Below are positions 43,676 through 52,935 of a stretch of DNA of 64,000 nt, piece after piece. The notes under the pieces were generated by a model. It had not been told where the DNA came from, made no database searches, and was given only the letters and a program-made list of their open reading frames with translations. How positions within the stretch are numbered: the stretch's first letter is position 1; each line of letters opens with the position of its first letter. Source of the DNA: Sphingomonas carotinifaciens (GTDB lineage: Bacteria > Pseudomonadota > Alphaproteobacteria > Sphingomonadales > Sphingomonadaceae); the NCBI RefSeq assembly GCF_009789535.1, contig NZ_WSUT01000005.1, positions 3,176,001-3,240,000 on the forward strand, read 5' to 3'. Both the position numbers and the translations under genes were made by a program.

Positions 43676-44472
43676 ACGCTGCGGAAGACGCGGCGCTGAC
43701 GATCCTGCGCGTCGATGGCAGCCAGGCCGCCATCGACCGCGCCATCGCCTGCGAAGTGCCGGTCGCGATCGAGATCGACGGGTTCGGCTATGCGGTGATG
43801 ATGATGACGCCGCAGGATTTCGGCGACTTCGCTACCGGCTTCCTGCTCACCGAACGCCTGATCGATGCGCCTGCCGACATCCTCGACATCGACCCGTTTG
43901 AAACCGAACGGGGCTGGATCGTCCGCGTCGCGCTCGTCGCGCGCTGCCGCGCCCGCATCCACGACCGTGTCCGCCACCGCACCAGCGACACCAGTTGCGG
44001 CCTGTGCGGCATTTCCGGGCTGGAGCAGGTCGCCCGCCCCGTCACCTATCGCGCCGCCCGCCCCACCGCACCTGCGCCCGCCCTCTTCGCCGCCCTCGCG
44101 ACCCTACGCGCCCACCAACCCCTCAACGTCCAGACCGGCGCCGTCCACGCCGCCGCCGCCTGCGACGCCGCCGGCACCATCCTCGCCGTCCGCGAAGACG
44201 TCGGCCGCCACAACGCCCTCGACAAGCTGATCGGCCATCTCGCCGGCGCCACCGTCCCCGCCTTTATCCTCGTCACCTCCCGCATCAGCTACGAAATGGT
44301 CGATAAAGCCCTGGTCATCGGCGCGCCGATCCTTGTCGGCATCTCCGCCCCCACCACGCTCGCGCTATCCCACGCGCGCACCCACGACCTCACCCTGGTT
44401 GCCCTGGCCCGCCCCGACGCCATGCTCGTCGCACATGATCCTTTCGGATGGTTCACGACTGATCCGGAATAG
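43672..44472 (+). CDS. fdhD: Formate dehydrogenase accessory sulfurtransferase FdhD
   Basis: A 266-residue protein that delivers sulfur to the molybdenum cofactor of FdhF-type enzymes. The active cysteine loop is TSCGLCG (Cys109, Cys112), with HAAAACDAAGTILAVREDVG and the GRHNALDKLIG stretch typical of the family. Start GTG at 43672 overlaps the mobA stop (GTGA). Its presence supports the neighbouring oxidoreductase needing a sulfurated Mo centre. Confidence 0.95.
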   Translation: MNAAEDAALTILRVDGSQAAIDRAIACEVPVAIEIDGFGYAVMMMTPQDFGDFATGFLLTERLIDAPADILDIDPFETERGWIVRVALVARCRARIHDRVRHRTSDTSCGLCGISGLEQVARPVTYRAARPTAPAPALFAALATLRAHQPLNVQTGAVHAAAACDAAGTILAVREDVGRHNALDKLIGHLAGATVPAFILVTSRISYEMVDKALVIGAPILVGISAPTTLALSHARTHDLTLVALARPDAMLVAHDPFGWFTTDPE

Positions 44473-44544
44473 CGGCGCAGGTCTTACCCGCGCTTAACCG
44501 TCTCTCCGCCAGGAAGCGGCATCATTGATGACGGAACAGCAACG

Positions 44545-44715
44545 ATGCGACAGGACGCCGAATGGACCGCGGCAGAGGAAGTGCCGCCGCCCGCCGACAT
44601 ACACCACCTTGCGCGGTTGATGGCCAAAGCTCAGCCAGCCCCACGCGGCGGCCCGTTCGCCTTTATTTGCGCGCTCGCAACAGCGGTCGCCGCCTGGGAG
44701 CGTGAACAGGCATGA
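44545..44715 (+). CDS. Small protein of unknown function
   Basis: A 56-residue open frame (MRQDAEWTAAEEVPPPADIH...) ending in a moderately hydrophobic GGPFAFICALATAVAAWE segment. I do not recognise it. Its stop overlaps the ATG of the next small gene (ATGATG), a coupling unlikely for noncoding DNA. No strong ribosome site: only ACGGAACAGCAACG lies upstream. Likely real but unproven. Confidence 0.5.
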   Translation: MRQDAEWTAAEEVPPPADIHHLARLMAKAQPAPRGGPFAFICALATAVAAWEREQA

Positions 44716-44855
44716 TGCATTTCGGACGGATCGTGGCTGGTCCGGCCCTGCGCCCTGCGCCGCGGCTGCATGCGCGGTGGCGGATCGCGATACTGGTCGC
44801 GCTCGGGCCTGTCGGCTGGGGATCGGTCGCCCTGCTGTTCGCGCTGCTGTTGTGA
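44712..44855 (+). CDS. Small single-helix membrane protein
   Basis: A 47-residue open frame beginning MMHFGRIVAGPALRPAP, with a basic N-terminal half (LHARWR) and one C-terminal membrane helix (IAILVALGPVGWGSVALLFA). Coupled to the preceding small gene by overlap and ended by a hairpin. Positive-inside rule predicts the N-terminus in the cytoplasm. Function unknown. Confidence 0.5.
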   Translation: MMHFGRIVAGPALRPAPRLHARWRIAILVALGPVGWGSVALLFALLL

Positions 44856-44883
44856 AAACGGGAGCCCGGTCAGGGGCTCCCGT
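44855..44883 (-). terminator. Terminator of the opposing small gene, possibly bidirectional
   Basis: A perfect 10-bp stem (44858-44867 with 44874-44883) and 6-base loop. On the minus strand it is followed by TTTT, so it ends the gene at 44902-45144; on the plus strand it directly follows the small membrane protein gene. Confidence 0.75.
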
Positions 44884-44901
44884 CACATCATAGGTCAGGC
44901 G

Positions 44902-45144
44902 TCAGTTGCTGTCCGAATCGTCGTCGTCATCGGCGATCAGGATGATGCCGCCCACGACCGCGGCTGCGGCGAGCACCGCCACGATCACGCCGCCGCCGGC
45001 CAGTTCGTTCTTCTTGGCGCTGGGTGCCGACGCACGCGCCGACTTGGCCACCGACAGGCTGGCCGCCGGATTGGCGGGCGCTGCCGCAACAGGCGCGGCA
45101 ACCATGGCGGACGCGGCCGCCGCCGTCAGAAACTTTGCGATCAT
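44902..45144 (-). CDS. Small secreted or membrane protein with acidic tail
   Basis: An 80-residue protein: signal-peptide-like N-terminus (MIAKFLTAAAASAMVAAPVA), an Ala/Ser/Lys-rich middle, a second hydrophobic helix (GGGVIVAVLAAAAVVGGIIL) and an Asp-rich end IADDDDDSDSN. This signal-helix-acidic-tail layout is frequent among small sphingomonad proteins of unknown role. The start ATG at 45144 opens the signal; an earlier in-frame Met is too far upstream. Confidence 0.7.
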   Translation of the reverse strand: MIAKFLTAAAASAMVAAPVAAAPANPAASLSVAKSARASAPSAKKNELAGGGVIVAVLAAAAVVGGIILIADDDDDSDSN

Positions 45145-45350
45145 AATTGGATACTCCCGGCTGTGGTAGGGCACGCACCACACGGTGCAGCGCTACCGAC
45201 GCCCGGGCACGCCGGTTGTTCCCGATTTCAGGCGGAGGCGTGACGCGGCGAGAGCAGGGATGGGAGAATCCGGACCGCCGCGTCACACCAGATCATCGCT
45301 CCGGCCAGGGGCCAAAGCAAGTACCGAATTGGGACAAATGTCGGGAACGA

Positions 45351-45427
45351 TGGTAGCGGAGGAGGGACTTGAACCCCCGACCCCAGGATTATGATTCCCG
45401 TGCTCTAACCAGCTGAGCTACTCCGCC
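45351..45427 (-). tRNA. tRNA-Met (CAT), elongator type
   Basis: The minus strand gives a 77-base cloverleaf with CCA encoded. Acceptor arms GGCGGAG and CTCCGCT (first pair G-T), D-arm GCTC/GAGC, anticodon loop ATCATAA in a CGGGA/TCCTG stem, T-arm CGGGG/TTCAAGT/CCCTC-like. The anticodon CAT could also mark an Ile2 tRNA; overall sequence looks like the elongator Met form, and not initiator, which lacks pairing at 1-72. Confidence 0.9.
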
Positions 45428-45455
45428 TTGAAGGCAAACCATCGTCGGAGCGGCG

Positions 45456-45484
45456 CCTATAAGCAGGCTGTTCGGGCCGGTCAA
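45456..45484 (-). promoter_or_regulatory. Promoter of tRNA-Met
   Basis: On the minus strand TTGACC (45479-45484) and TATAGG (45456-45461) are 17 bases apart, the clearest sigma-70 promoter in the window. The -35 overlaps the stop codon of the upstream phosphoesterase gene, so the tRNA has its own promoter despite the tight spacing. Confidence 0.75.
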
Positions 45485-45999
45485 GCGAACAAATGTCGCG
45501 ACAGCAACTCCCAGGGGCCGCCGCGATACCACCACGCCCCCAGGCCGATCACCTCGACCATCCGCGGCTCGAACCCGCGCGACAGATTGGCCAGCAACAG
45601 CCGGGCGGTCGCCGGCGTGACCTTGTTCTGGATCGTCACATGCGGCCGCCATCCGCCGGCATCCTGCGGGGTCAGCAGGCCGCTGAACGCATCCGCCAGC
45701 TCGTGCCGGATCGCCACCAGCTCGGGCGATTCGATGCGGATCGCCACCCCGCGGCCCAGCGACATCAGCCCGGCCGCCTTCGCCTGTGGTGCCCGCACGC
45801 CGCGCGTCATGCCGTTCAGCCGGTGCTTTAACTCGTCCGCCGCCGACGGCGGCAGATGGTGGAACAGCGTGCAATGCGCATCCAGCTGGTTGCGCTCGGG
45901 CGGAAAATGCTCGCGCCGCAATCCGTCCAGCCAGCCCTGGTCGTGCCGGCCGAACAGCGCGGAGACGATGATCGGCGCAGGTGCGGGCGCGTCGGTCAA
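45481..45999 (-). CDS. 2H phosphoesterase, 2'-5' RNA ligase-like
   Basis: A 172-residue LigT-like enzyme with two His-x-Thr motifs: HCTLF (His42, Thr44) and HVTIQ (His120, Thr122). Members open 2',3'-cyclic phosphates or join RNA by 2'-5' bonds. The start is a TTG at 45999, which overlaps the kup stop (TTGA) and has AGGTGGAG in front; ATG-initiated versions would extend deep into kup without homology. Confidence 0.85.
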   Translation of the reverse strand: MTDAPAPAPIIVSALFGRHDQGWLDGLRREHFPPERNQLDAHCTLFHHLPPSAADELKHRLNGMTRGVRAPQAKAAGLMSLGRGVAIRIESPELVAIRHELADAFSGLLTPQDAGGWRPHVTIQNKVTPATARLLLANLSRGFEPRMVEVIGLGAWWYRGGPWELLSRHLFA

Positions 46000-47915
46000 A
46001 TCTCCACCTGACTGCCCAGTTCGACCACCCGGTTCGTCGGCAGGCGAAAGAATTCCATCGCGCTTTCCGCATTGCGCAGCATCCACGAGAACAGCTTCTC
46101 GCGCCACAGCATCATGCCCGGTCGCGACGAGGGCAGTAGCGTCTGGCGCGACAGGAAGAAGCTGGTGTCCATCATCTTGAACGCGCCCCCCTCGATCTCC
46201 ACCCGCTTCAGCCCGGCCGGCACGTTCGCCTCCTCCATGAAGCCGAAGCGCAGCACCAGCCGGTAGAAGCCGTGCCCCAGTTCCTCCAGCGCCGCCCGGT
46301 CATGGTCCGGCCAATAGGGCCGGCCGGCGATCTTGACGGTCAACAGGATCACCCGTTCGTGCAGCACCTTGTTGTGCTTCAGATTGTGGAGCAGCGCATG
46401 GGGCACGCCCTCCGACGTGCTGGTCATGAACACCGCGGTGCCCGACACCCGCGACGCCGCATTGGCCGCCGATTCGATAAAGACCTTCACCGGCATCGTG
46501 CCTTCGCGCAGCCGCTCGATCATCAGCTTGCGCCCCGTCGACCAGGTGGTCAGGAAGGTGAAGATGATGAAGCCGACCAGCAGCGGGAACCACCCGCCCG
46601 CCGGCACCTTGGTCAGGTTCGCGAAGAAATACGCCCCGTCCACCAGGAAGAACAGCGCGAGCAGCGGCATCGCGGCGTAAAGCGGCCACTTCCACAACCG
46701 GGTCAGCGCCACGCCCAGCAGGCAGGTGTCGATGAACATCGCCCCCGTCACCGCGATTCCGTATGCCGATGTGAGATTGGAGGAGGTGCGGAAGAACAGC
46801 ACCAGCAGGATCACCATCACCATCAACATCCAGTTGATGAGCGGGATGTAGATCTGCCCCGCCGTCGTCGCCGAGGTATGCTCGATGCGCAGCCGCGGCA
46901 TGAAGCCGAGCTGGATCGCCTGTTGCGTGACCGAGAAGGCGCCGGTGATCACCGCCTGGCTGGCGATCACCGCGGCCGCCGTCGCCAGCATCACCAGCGG
47001 CAATTGCAGGCTGTCGGGCGCCAGCATGTAGAAGGGGCTTTCCAGCGCCGCCTCGCCCTCGCGGAACAGCAGCGCACCCTGCCCCATATAGTTCAGCATC
47101 AGCGCCGGCAGCACGAAGAACAGCCAGGACAGGCCGATCGGCCGCCGCCCGAAATGCCCCATATCGGCGTACAGCGCCTCGGCGCCGGTCACCGCCAGCA
47201 CCACCGAACCCAGCGCAAGAAAGCCGCGCAGCGGATCGATCAGGAAGAACTGCACCGCATAATGCGGCGACAGCGACCACAGGATCGCCGGCGTCTGCAC
47301 GAAGCTGATCACGCCCAGCACCGCGATCACCCCGAAGTAGAGCAGCATGACGGGGCCGAAGAACAACCCCACCTTTTCAGTCCCCGATCGCTGGATCGAG
47401 AACAGCGCGATCAGGATGGCCACCGCGATCGGGATCACGAACCCGCCAAAGGCCGGCGCCGCCACGGCGAGCCCCTCGACCGCGGACAAGACGGTGACCG
47501 CCGGCGTGATCATGCTGTCGCCATAGAACAGCGCGGTGGCGAACACGCCCAGCAGGATGATCCCCCGCGTCCAGCGTTTCGTCTTGGTCTGTCCGGACAC
47601 CAGCGCCAGCAGCGCCAGGCTGCCGCCCTCGCCATTATTGTCGGCGCGCATGATGATGGCGACATATTTCACCGACACCACGATCATCATCGACCAGAAG
47701 ATCAGGCTGATGACGCCCATGATGTGCGCGGTGTCGACGGGCAGCGGATGGTGCGGGCTCGCGAAGGTTTCGCGGAACGCATAAAGCGGGCTGGTCCCGA
47801 TATCGCCGAACACCACGCCGATCGCACCCAGCGCCAGCTTGATCATGCCGCCGTGATGCTGTTCGTCATGGCCGGCCGGCCCGGTGGTCGCCACCCCCGT
47901 TGGCGAGACGCTCAT
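45996..47915 (-). CDS. kup: Potassium uptake protein Kup
   Basis: A 639-residue inner-membrane K+/H+ symporter. The family N-terminus [20 protein letters not shown] is clear, followed by 12 hydrophobic segments, [20 protein letters not shown], and a cytoplasmic C-terminal domain ([20 protein letters not shown]) ending LGSQVEI. Normal length. A His-rich N-terminus (GHDEQHHGG) precedes the first helix. The coupled phosphoesterase downstream has no evident link. Confidence 0.97.
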   Translation of the reverse strand: MSVSPTGVATTGPAGHDEQHHGGMIKLALGAIGVVFGDIGTSPLYAFRETFASPHHPLPVDTAHIMGVISLIFWSMMIVVSVKYVAIIMRADNNGEGGSLALLALVSGQTKTKRWTRGIILLGVFATALFYGDSMITPAVTVLSAVEGLAVAAPAFGGFVIPIAVAILIALFSIQRSGTEKVGLFFGPVMLLYFGVIAVLGVISFVQTPAILWSLSPHYAVQFFLIDPLRGFLALGSVVLAVTGAEALYADMGHFGRRPIGLSWLFFVLPALMLNYMGQGALLFREGEAALESPFYMLAPDSLQLPLVMLATAAAVIASQAVITGAFSVTQQAIQLGFMPRLRIEHTSATTAGQIYIPLINWMLMVMVILLVLFFRTSSNLTSAYGIAVTGAMFIDTCLLGVALTRLWKWPLYAAMPLLALFFLVDGAYFFANLTKVPAGGWFPLLVGFIIFTFLTTWSTGRKLMIERLREGTMPVKVFIESAANAASRVSGTAVFMTSTSEGVPHALLHNLKHNKVLHERVILLTVKIAGRPYWPDHDRAALEELGHGFYRLVLRFGFMEEANVPAGLKRVEIEGGAFKMMDTSFFLSRQTLLPSSRPGMMLWREKLFSWMLRNAESAMEFFRLPTNRVVELGSQVEI

Positions 47916-48100
47916 ATCGCCCGCAGGCTCATGAACGAGGCGGCGCGCGCCGCGGCGAAGTTCCGGATACCCCCTGGCATGGCGCGGCCTCTAGCATGGG
48001 GCTGGAAACGCAGCAACGCGACCTGCGATCCGCCGCGGGACAGTATCGGGTCCGGACATGCATCGCCTCCCCGAAATTGCTTGTAATCGAACATCAATAT

Positions 48101-48134
48101 TGGCCTGTCCATTTTTCGTAGACTGGCCTGTCAG
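48101..48134 (+). promoter_or_regulatory. Two TGGCCTGTC operator-like repeats upstream of uxuA
   Basis: TGGCCTGTCCA (48101-48111, partly palindromic) and TGGCCTGTCAG (48124-48134) are 23 bases apart, about two helical turns, in the gap before the mannonate dehydratase gene. TGG-5-CCA sites are typical of FadR/UxuR-type GntR regulators, and such a regulator is encoded 2.3 kb downstream. Assignment is inference. Confidence 0.45.
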
Positions 48135-48183
48135 GATCGCGCTACAGCCCTGCCCGGAGATGAGTTTGTCGGGAGAATGGCGG

Positions 48184-49389
48184 ATGTCGGCGTCGCATGA
48201 TCGGACCACGGGACCGTGGATGACGCAGGCGATGCGCTGGTTCGGCCCGGCCGACCCGGTCTCGCTCGCCGCGATCCGGCAGGCCGGGGCCAGCGAGGTG
48301 GTAACCGCGCTGCATGAGGTTCCCAACGGCGCGGTCTGGCCACGCGAAACCATCGCCGCGCGCCGCGCGATGATCGAGGCGGCGGGCCTTGGCTGGACCG
48401 TCGTCGAAAGCCTGCCGGTGGATGATGTCATCAAGACGCGGGGCCCCCTGTGGGAGGAACGCATCGCCGCCTACCGCGACAGCCTGACCAATCTTGCCGC
48501 CTGCGGTATCACCGTCGTCACCTACAATTTCATGCCCCTGCTAGACTGGACGCGGACGGATCTCGCTTACCCCATGCCCGATGGCGCACTCGCGCTGCGT
48601 TTCGAATGGGATGCGGTCGCCGCCTACGACATCCACATCCTCCGCCGCCCCGGTGCCGAGGCGGATTACCCGCCGGCCCGCGTCGCCGCCGCCGCCGCGC
48701 TGTTCGCGCGGCTGTCGCCGGCGGACCGTGACGCGCTGGAGGCGACGATCCTCGCCGGCCTGCCGGGCAGCGAGGAAAGCTTCACCTCCGCGGGCTTTCT
48801 GGCCGCGATGCAGGATTATGCCGGCATCGACGCGGACCGCCTGCGCGAGAATCATGTCGCCTTTCTGCGCGCCGTGTGCCCGCACGCCGATGCGCTCGGC
48901 ATCCGCCTCGTCCTCCATCCCGACGATCCGCCCTTTCCGTTGTTCGGCCTCCCCCGCATCGCCAGCACCGAGGCCGACTTCGCCGCGCTGTTCGACCGCG
49001 TCCCCGCCCCCTCCAACGGCCTGTGCTTCTGCACCGGCTCGCTGGGCGCCCACCCCGACAACGACCTGCCCGGCATGATCGAACGGCTGGGCGACCGGAT
49101 CGGCTTTCTTCATCTCCGCTCGGTGCAGCGCGAAGGGGATCACGCCTTTCACGAGGCGGCGCATCTTGGCGGCGACGCGAACATGCCCGCCGTGGTCGCC
49201 GCGATCCACCGCTTGTCGCGGGCGCAGGGACGCAGCATCCCGATGCGGCCGGACCACGGCCACCAGATGGCCGACGACCTCACCCGTCGCTGCAATCCCG
49301 GCTATTCACTGATCGGCCGCCTGCGCGGCCTCGCCGAACTGCGCGGGCTGGAGGCGGGCATCGCCCACGTCCAGGGGGCTTGCGCCTAG
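48184..49389 (+). CDS. uxuA: Mannonate dehydratase
   Basis: A 401-residue enzyme converting D-mannonate to 2-keto-3-deoxygluconate in glucuronate breakdown. It shows MRWFGPADPVSLAAIRQAGA, VVTALHEVPNGAVW, ITVVTYNFMPLLDWTRTDL, metal-site segments LVLHPDDPP, LCFCTGSLGAHPDNDLP, FLHLRSVQREGDHAFHEAAH and RPDHGHQM. ATG 48184 has GGGAG upstream; 48160 and 48220 are alternatives, the latter giving the family-like start MTQAMRWFG. The 3' end overlaps the opposing GH43-like gene by four bases. Confidence 0.94.
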   Translation: MSASHDRTTGPWMTQAMRWFGPADPVSLAAIRQAGASEVVTALHEVPNGAVWPRETIAARRAMIEAAGLGWTVVESLPVDDVIKTRGPLWEERIAAYRDSLTNLAACGITVVTYNFMPLLDWTRTDLAYPMPDGALALRFEWDAVAAYDIHILRRPGAEADYPPARVAAAAALFARLSPADRDALEATILAGLPGSEESFTSAGFLAAMQDYAGIDADRLRENHVAFLRAVCPHADALGIRLVLHPDDPPFPLFGLPRIASTEADFAALFDRVPAPSNGLCFCTGSLGAHPDNDLPGMIERLGDRIGFLHLRSVQREGDHAFHEAAHLGGDANMPAVVAAIHRLSRAQGRSIPMRPDHGHQMADDLTRRCNPGYSLIGRLRGLAELRGLEAGIAHVQGACA

Positions 49390-50324
49390 CCCAGCGCCGC
49401 CAGCGCCTTCAACCGCGCCGCACCGATCGGAATGATCGTGCCATGATTGGCCCCGGCCGGCATCGCGATCCGGTCGGACACGTCGCGCCACGTGCGCCCG
49501 TCGCGCGAGGCGACCGCATCATAATGCTTCTCGGTGTAGCGGTCGAAGAACAGCACGATCTCGCCATCCACCACCACCGCGGTCGGTCCCTCGCTCCATG
49601 CCGGCGTGATCGGCGCCGACAATGGCCCGAAGCGCGGCGGGGACAGCGACACCTCGCACCACTGGATCACCTTGCGCAGCGGGTCCCTGCGTTCGTCCTT
49701 CACGAACATCAGCATCCGGCCATCCCGCTCCAGAAAGGTCGCGTCGATCACGCTGAAGCCCGGATCGTAGAATAGCTGCGTCGGGGTGAACCGGCGGAAG
49801 TCGCGCGTCGTGGTGGCGTACAGCCGGTGATCGCCCTCGTCTCCGGCCTTGCCGACCGTGCTTGCCCACACGATCACGAAATGCCGCGCCCGCGCGTCCC
49901 ACACCAGTTCCGGCGCCCAGCTGTTGCGCGTGTCCGGGAACGCCGCCATCACCGGCACCGCCTGCTGCTCGGACCAGTGGATCAGGTCGCGCGACGAGGC
50001 ATGGCCGATCGTCACGCCCGTCCAGCTCGTCGTCCACACCATGTGATAAAGCCCGGTCTGCGGGTCGCGCGCGATGCACGGATCACGCATCAGCTTGTTC
50101 TCGCCCACCATCGGCACCAGGATCGGCGCGCCGTTGCGCACCGCACGGTACCGGTAGCCGTCCTCGCTGATCGCCAGCCGCATGCCCGCCCCGCCATTGT
50201 CGGCATTGCGGAAATAGCTGAAGGCGTATCCGCCGCCCGCGGGTGCCGCCGCGGCACGCTGCGCAAAGGCCGGCAATGTCGCGGCCAGCGCCACGCGGCC
50301 GCAAAATGTGCGTCGATCCAGCAT
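49386..50324 (-). CDS. Secreted GH43-like glycoside hydrolase
   Basis: A 312-residue five-bladed beta-propeller. The N-terminus MLDRRTFCGRVALAATLPAF resembles a Tat signal (RR in the n-region), cleaved near residue 26. GH43-like catalytic acids can be assigned: Asp in MRDPCIARD, Asp in SVIDATFLERDG, Glu in WSEGPTAVVVDGE; SWAPELVWD is also typical. Likely a xylosidase or arabinosidase for xylan side chains, consistent with uxuA next to it. A GGGGGAGAAGG ribosome site supports the start. Confidence 0.78.
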   Translation of the reverse strand: MLDRRTFCGRVALAATLPAFAQRAAAAPAGGGYAFSYFRNADNGGAGMRLAISEDGYRYRAVRNGAPILVPMVGENKLMRDPCIARDPQTGLYHMVWTTSWTGVTIGHASSRDLIHWSEQQAVPVMAAFPDTRNSWAPELVWDARARHFVIVWASTVGKAGDEGDHRLYATTTRDFRRFTPTQLFYDPGFSVIDATFLERDGRMLMFVKDERRDPLRKVIQWCEVSLSPPRFGPLSAPITPAWSEGPTAVVVDGEIVLFFDRYTEKHYDAVASRDGRTWRDVSDRIAMPAGANHGTIIPIGAARLKALAALG

Positions 50325-50452
50325 GCCTTCTCCCCCTTGGCCTTTTGCGACACTGTGCCGATTTGCCGGACAAGATCAACCGGCCCATATCCATCCACGC
50401 CCGGCGCGCGCGGGCTATTGTACCCCCGCCCCCGGCGTGACATGAGAACCCC

Positions 50453-51205
50453 ATGAAGCAGCGCGGCGAAAAGCTGTACCAGCGCATCGTCCATGCGATC
50501 GTCGAGGCCATTGACCAGGGGCGCTATACCACCGGCATGCGCCTGCCCGGCGAACGCGAACTGGCGGAGGAATATTCCGTCAGCCGCCCCACCATCCGCG
50601 AGGCGATGATCGCGTTGGAGATACGCGGGCTGGTCGAGGCGCGGCACGGCTCCGGCTTGTACGTCACGGCGATCACCCCGCAGACCACCGACCAGCCCGA
50701 ACTCGACATCGGCGCATTCGAACTCATCGAGGCGCGGATCCTGTTCGAGGGGGAGGCTGCCGCCGTCGCCGCGACGGTGATCGATGACGAGGCGGTGGCC
50801 GAACTCGATCGCATCCTTGGCGACATGGCCGCGGTCGCCTCCTCCAGTCCCGAGGCGGTGGAGGCCGATCGCCTGTTCCACCTGCGCATCGCCGAGGCGA
50901 CGGGGAATACCGTCATCACCACGGTCGTCGACATGCTGTGGACGCTGCGCGATCGGGCCCCGCTCAGCGCCCATATGTTTGCCGAGGCCCGGCGGGAAGG
51001 CGTTCACCCCCGCGTCGAGGAGCATCGCCTGATTGTCGATGCGCTGCGTGCCCGCGATTCCGCTGCCGCCCGCAAGGCGATGCGCGACCATCTGCGCCGG
51101 GTGATCGACGACGTCCTCGCCGCAACCGAGGTGGAGGCACTGCGCCGTGCCCAATCCGAAATCGCCGAGCAGCGCGGCGCGCTCGCCAAAAGGCTGCACG
51201 CCTGA
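50453..51205 (+). CDS. GntR-family regulator, FadR (FCD) subfamily
   Basis: A 250-residue regulator. The winged helix occupies residues ~5-72 (GMRLPGERELAEEYSVSRPT, then REAMIALEIRGLVEARHGSG). The all-helical FCD effector domain has the metal-binding DRLFHLRIAEATGN and EHRLIVDAL motifs. Proximity to uxuA suggests a UxuR/ExuR-like sensor of glucuronate or a derivative. Its last bases overlap a CTG that seems to start the next gene. Confidence 0.9.
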   Translation: MKQRGEKLYQRIVHAIVEAIDQGRYTTGMRLPGERELAEEYSVSRPTIREAMIALEIRGLVEARHGSGLYVTAITPQTTDQPELDIGAFELIEARILFEGEAAAVAATVIDDEAVAELDRILGDMAAVASSSPEAVEADRLFHLRIAEATGNTVITTVVDMLWTLRDRAPLSAHMFAEARREGVHPRVEEHRLIVDALRARDSAAARKAMRDHLRRVIDDVLAATEVEALRRAQSEIAEQRGALAKRLHA

Positions 51206-52710
51206 CCGGGCCGTCCAAGGACGCGCAATCGCCGGCCGCGCCGCCGGACATTCTTGACGTCCTCATCGTCGGCGCGGGCGTGTCGGGCATCGGCTGCGCC
51301 TGCTATCTGCGCCGCCTGATGCCGGACAAGCGCTTCGCCATTCTTGAGGCGCGGGGCGATCTCGGCGGCACCTGGGATCTGTTCCGCTATCCCGGCATCC
51401 GCTCCGATTCCGATCTCTTCACCTTCGGCTATGAATTCCGGCCATGGACCTCCGATCAGGCGATCGCCGACGGCCCCGCGATCCAGTCCTATCTGCGCGA
51501 CACGGCGGCCGAATATGGCGTCGATCGCGCCATCCGCTATCGTCATCGCCTGCTGCGGGCGGATTGGGACAGCGGCAAGGCGCTCTGGGGGGTTGAGGTG
51601 CGCCGTACCGACCGGGACGAGACGATCACCCTGCTATGTCGCTGGCTGTTCGGCGCCACCGGCTATTACGATTATGCGCAGGGCTATGCGCCGGACTTTG
51701 CCGGGCAGCAGGATTTTGCCGGCCCGATCGTCCATCCCCAGCATTGGCCCGCGGACCTCGACGTCACCGGCAAGCGTGTCGCGGTGATCGGCAGCGGCGC
51801 CACCGCCGTCACGCTCGTCCCCGCGCTTGCCCGCACCGCCGCCCATGTCGTGCAGGTACAGCGCACCCCCACCTACATCCTCCCCGTCCCCAGCCGCGAC
51901 CGCATCCATGCCGTCCTCCGCTGCCTCCTCCCCGCCGCCACCGCCTATGCGGTCACCCGCCGCCTCAACATTGCCCGCCAACGCTGGGTCTACACCCTGT
52001 TCCAGCGCTACCCCCGCGCCGCCCGCCGCTTCATCCGCTGGGCGAACCGCCGGTCGCTCCCCGCCGGCTTCCCCCTCGATCCCCATTTCACGCCCCCCTA
52101 TGCGCCATGGGACCAGCGGCTGTGCGCGGTGCCGGATGGCGACTATTTCGCCGCGCTGCGGGGCGGGCGGGCATCGATCGTCACCGGTACCATCGCCCGC
52201 TTCGACGAAACGGGCCTCGTCATGGCGTCGGGCGAGCGGATCGCGGCCGATATCGTGGTGACCGCGACCGGCCTGAAGCTGCAACTGTTCGGCGGCGCGA
52301 CCCTCGCGATCGACGGCAGGACGATCGATCCGGCGGAGCACCTGGTCTACAAGGGCATGATGCTGGACGGCGTTCCGAACTTCAGCTTCACCGTCGGCTA
52401 TACCAACGCCTCCTGGACGCTGAAGGTCGGGTTGATCTGCCGCCATTTCTGTCGCTTGCTGGAAATGATGGATGCGCGCGACGCGCGGATCGTCGTCGCC
52501 GAACGGCCGGGGGGTCCGATCGAAACCCGCCCACTGCTCGACTTCGCCGCCGGCTACGTCACCCGCTCCCTCGACACCCTCCCCAGACAGGGCGACGCCG
52601 CCCCCTGGCAAATGACCGTCGACTATGCCCGCGACACCCGCCACCTCACCCGCGACCCCATAACCCACCCCGCCCTGCACTTCCTGCCGGGTCCACAGGA
52701 AGCCCGCTAA
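51202..52710 (+). CDS. Baeyer-Villiger-type flavin monooxygenase, apparent CTG start
   Basis: About 502 residues. FAD-binding VLIVGAGVSGIG lies near the N-terminus, the type I Baeyer-Villiger fingerprint FAGPIVHPQHWP matches FxGxxxHxxxWP exactly, and the NADPH Rossmann VAVIGSGATAVT follows. It would oxidise a ketone to an ester or act as an N/S-oxygenase. No ATG, GTG or TTG exists in frame between the regulator's coding body and the FAD motif. A CTG at 51202 overlaps the regulator stop (CTGA), with AAAAGG eight bases before, the pattern of the ATGA couplings seen elsewhere. The start is therefore inferred. Confidence 0.85.
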   Translation: MTGPSKDAQSPAAPPDILDVLIVGAGVSGIGCACYLRRLMPDKRFAILEARGDLGGTWDLFRYPGIRSDSDLFTFGYEFRPWTSDQAIADGPAIQSYLRDTAAEYGVDRAIRYRHRLLRADWDSGKALWGVEVRRTDRDETITLLCRWLFGATGYYDYAQGYAPDFAGQQDFAGPIVHPQHWPADLDVTGKRVAVIGSGATAVTLVPALARTAAHVVQVQRTPTYILPVPSRDRIHAVLRCLLPAATAYAVTRRLNIARQRWVYTLFQRYPRAARRFIRWANRRSLPAGFPLDPHFTPPYAPWDQRLCAVPDGDYFAALRGGRASIVTGTIARFDETGLVMASGERIAADIVVTATGLKLQLFGGATLAIDGRTIDPAEHLVYKGMMLDGVPNFSFTVGYTNASWTLKVGLICRHFCRLLEMMDARDARIVVAERPGGPIETRPLLDFAAGYVTRSLDTLPRQGDAAPWQMTVDYARDTRHLTRDPITHPALHFLPGPQEAR

Positions 52711-52880
52711 CTCGGCCCTCGGTCGCTCGGCATCATGAACGATGACATTCGACAGGCGGAGGGTCGCCCCGATGCCCGCCCGATCGCTCCTCATGCCGGA
52801 GGGGTGTGAGGCCTGATCACTGCGCTGGCATATGCTCCGGACGCGCCTTGCCCAGCTTCACCATCTCCATAGCCAGAGAC

Positions 52881-52908
52881 AAAAAAGGGCGGCCCCGAAG
52901 GACCGCCC
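52881..52908 (-). terminator. Rho-independent terminator of the tonB-exbBD cluster
   Basis: On the minus strand a 9-bp stem (52900-52908 with 52887-52895) closes a TTCG tetraloop and runs into six T's. It ends the second exbD gene. Confidence 0.88.
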
Positions 52909-52935
52909 TGTCTTCTTTCACCTGATCGTCAGCGA

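Noticed and set aside
50363..50373. TTG-CCGGA-CAA palindrome before the GntR gene as an autoregulatory site
   Set aside because: It does not match the TGGCCTGTCCA sites before uxuA and is short enough to occur by chance.
52736..52810. A 24-codon frame after the monooxygenase gene
   Set aside because: Too short, no ribosome site and no structure to support it.
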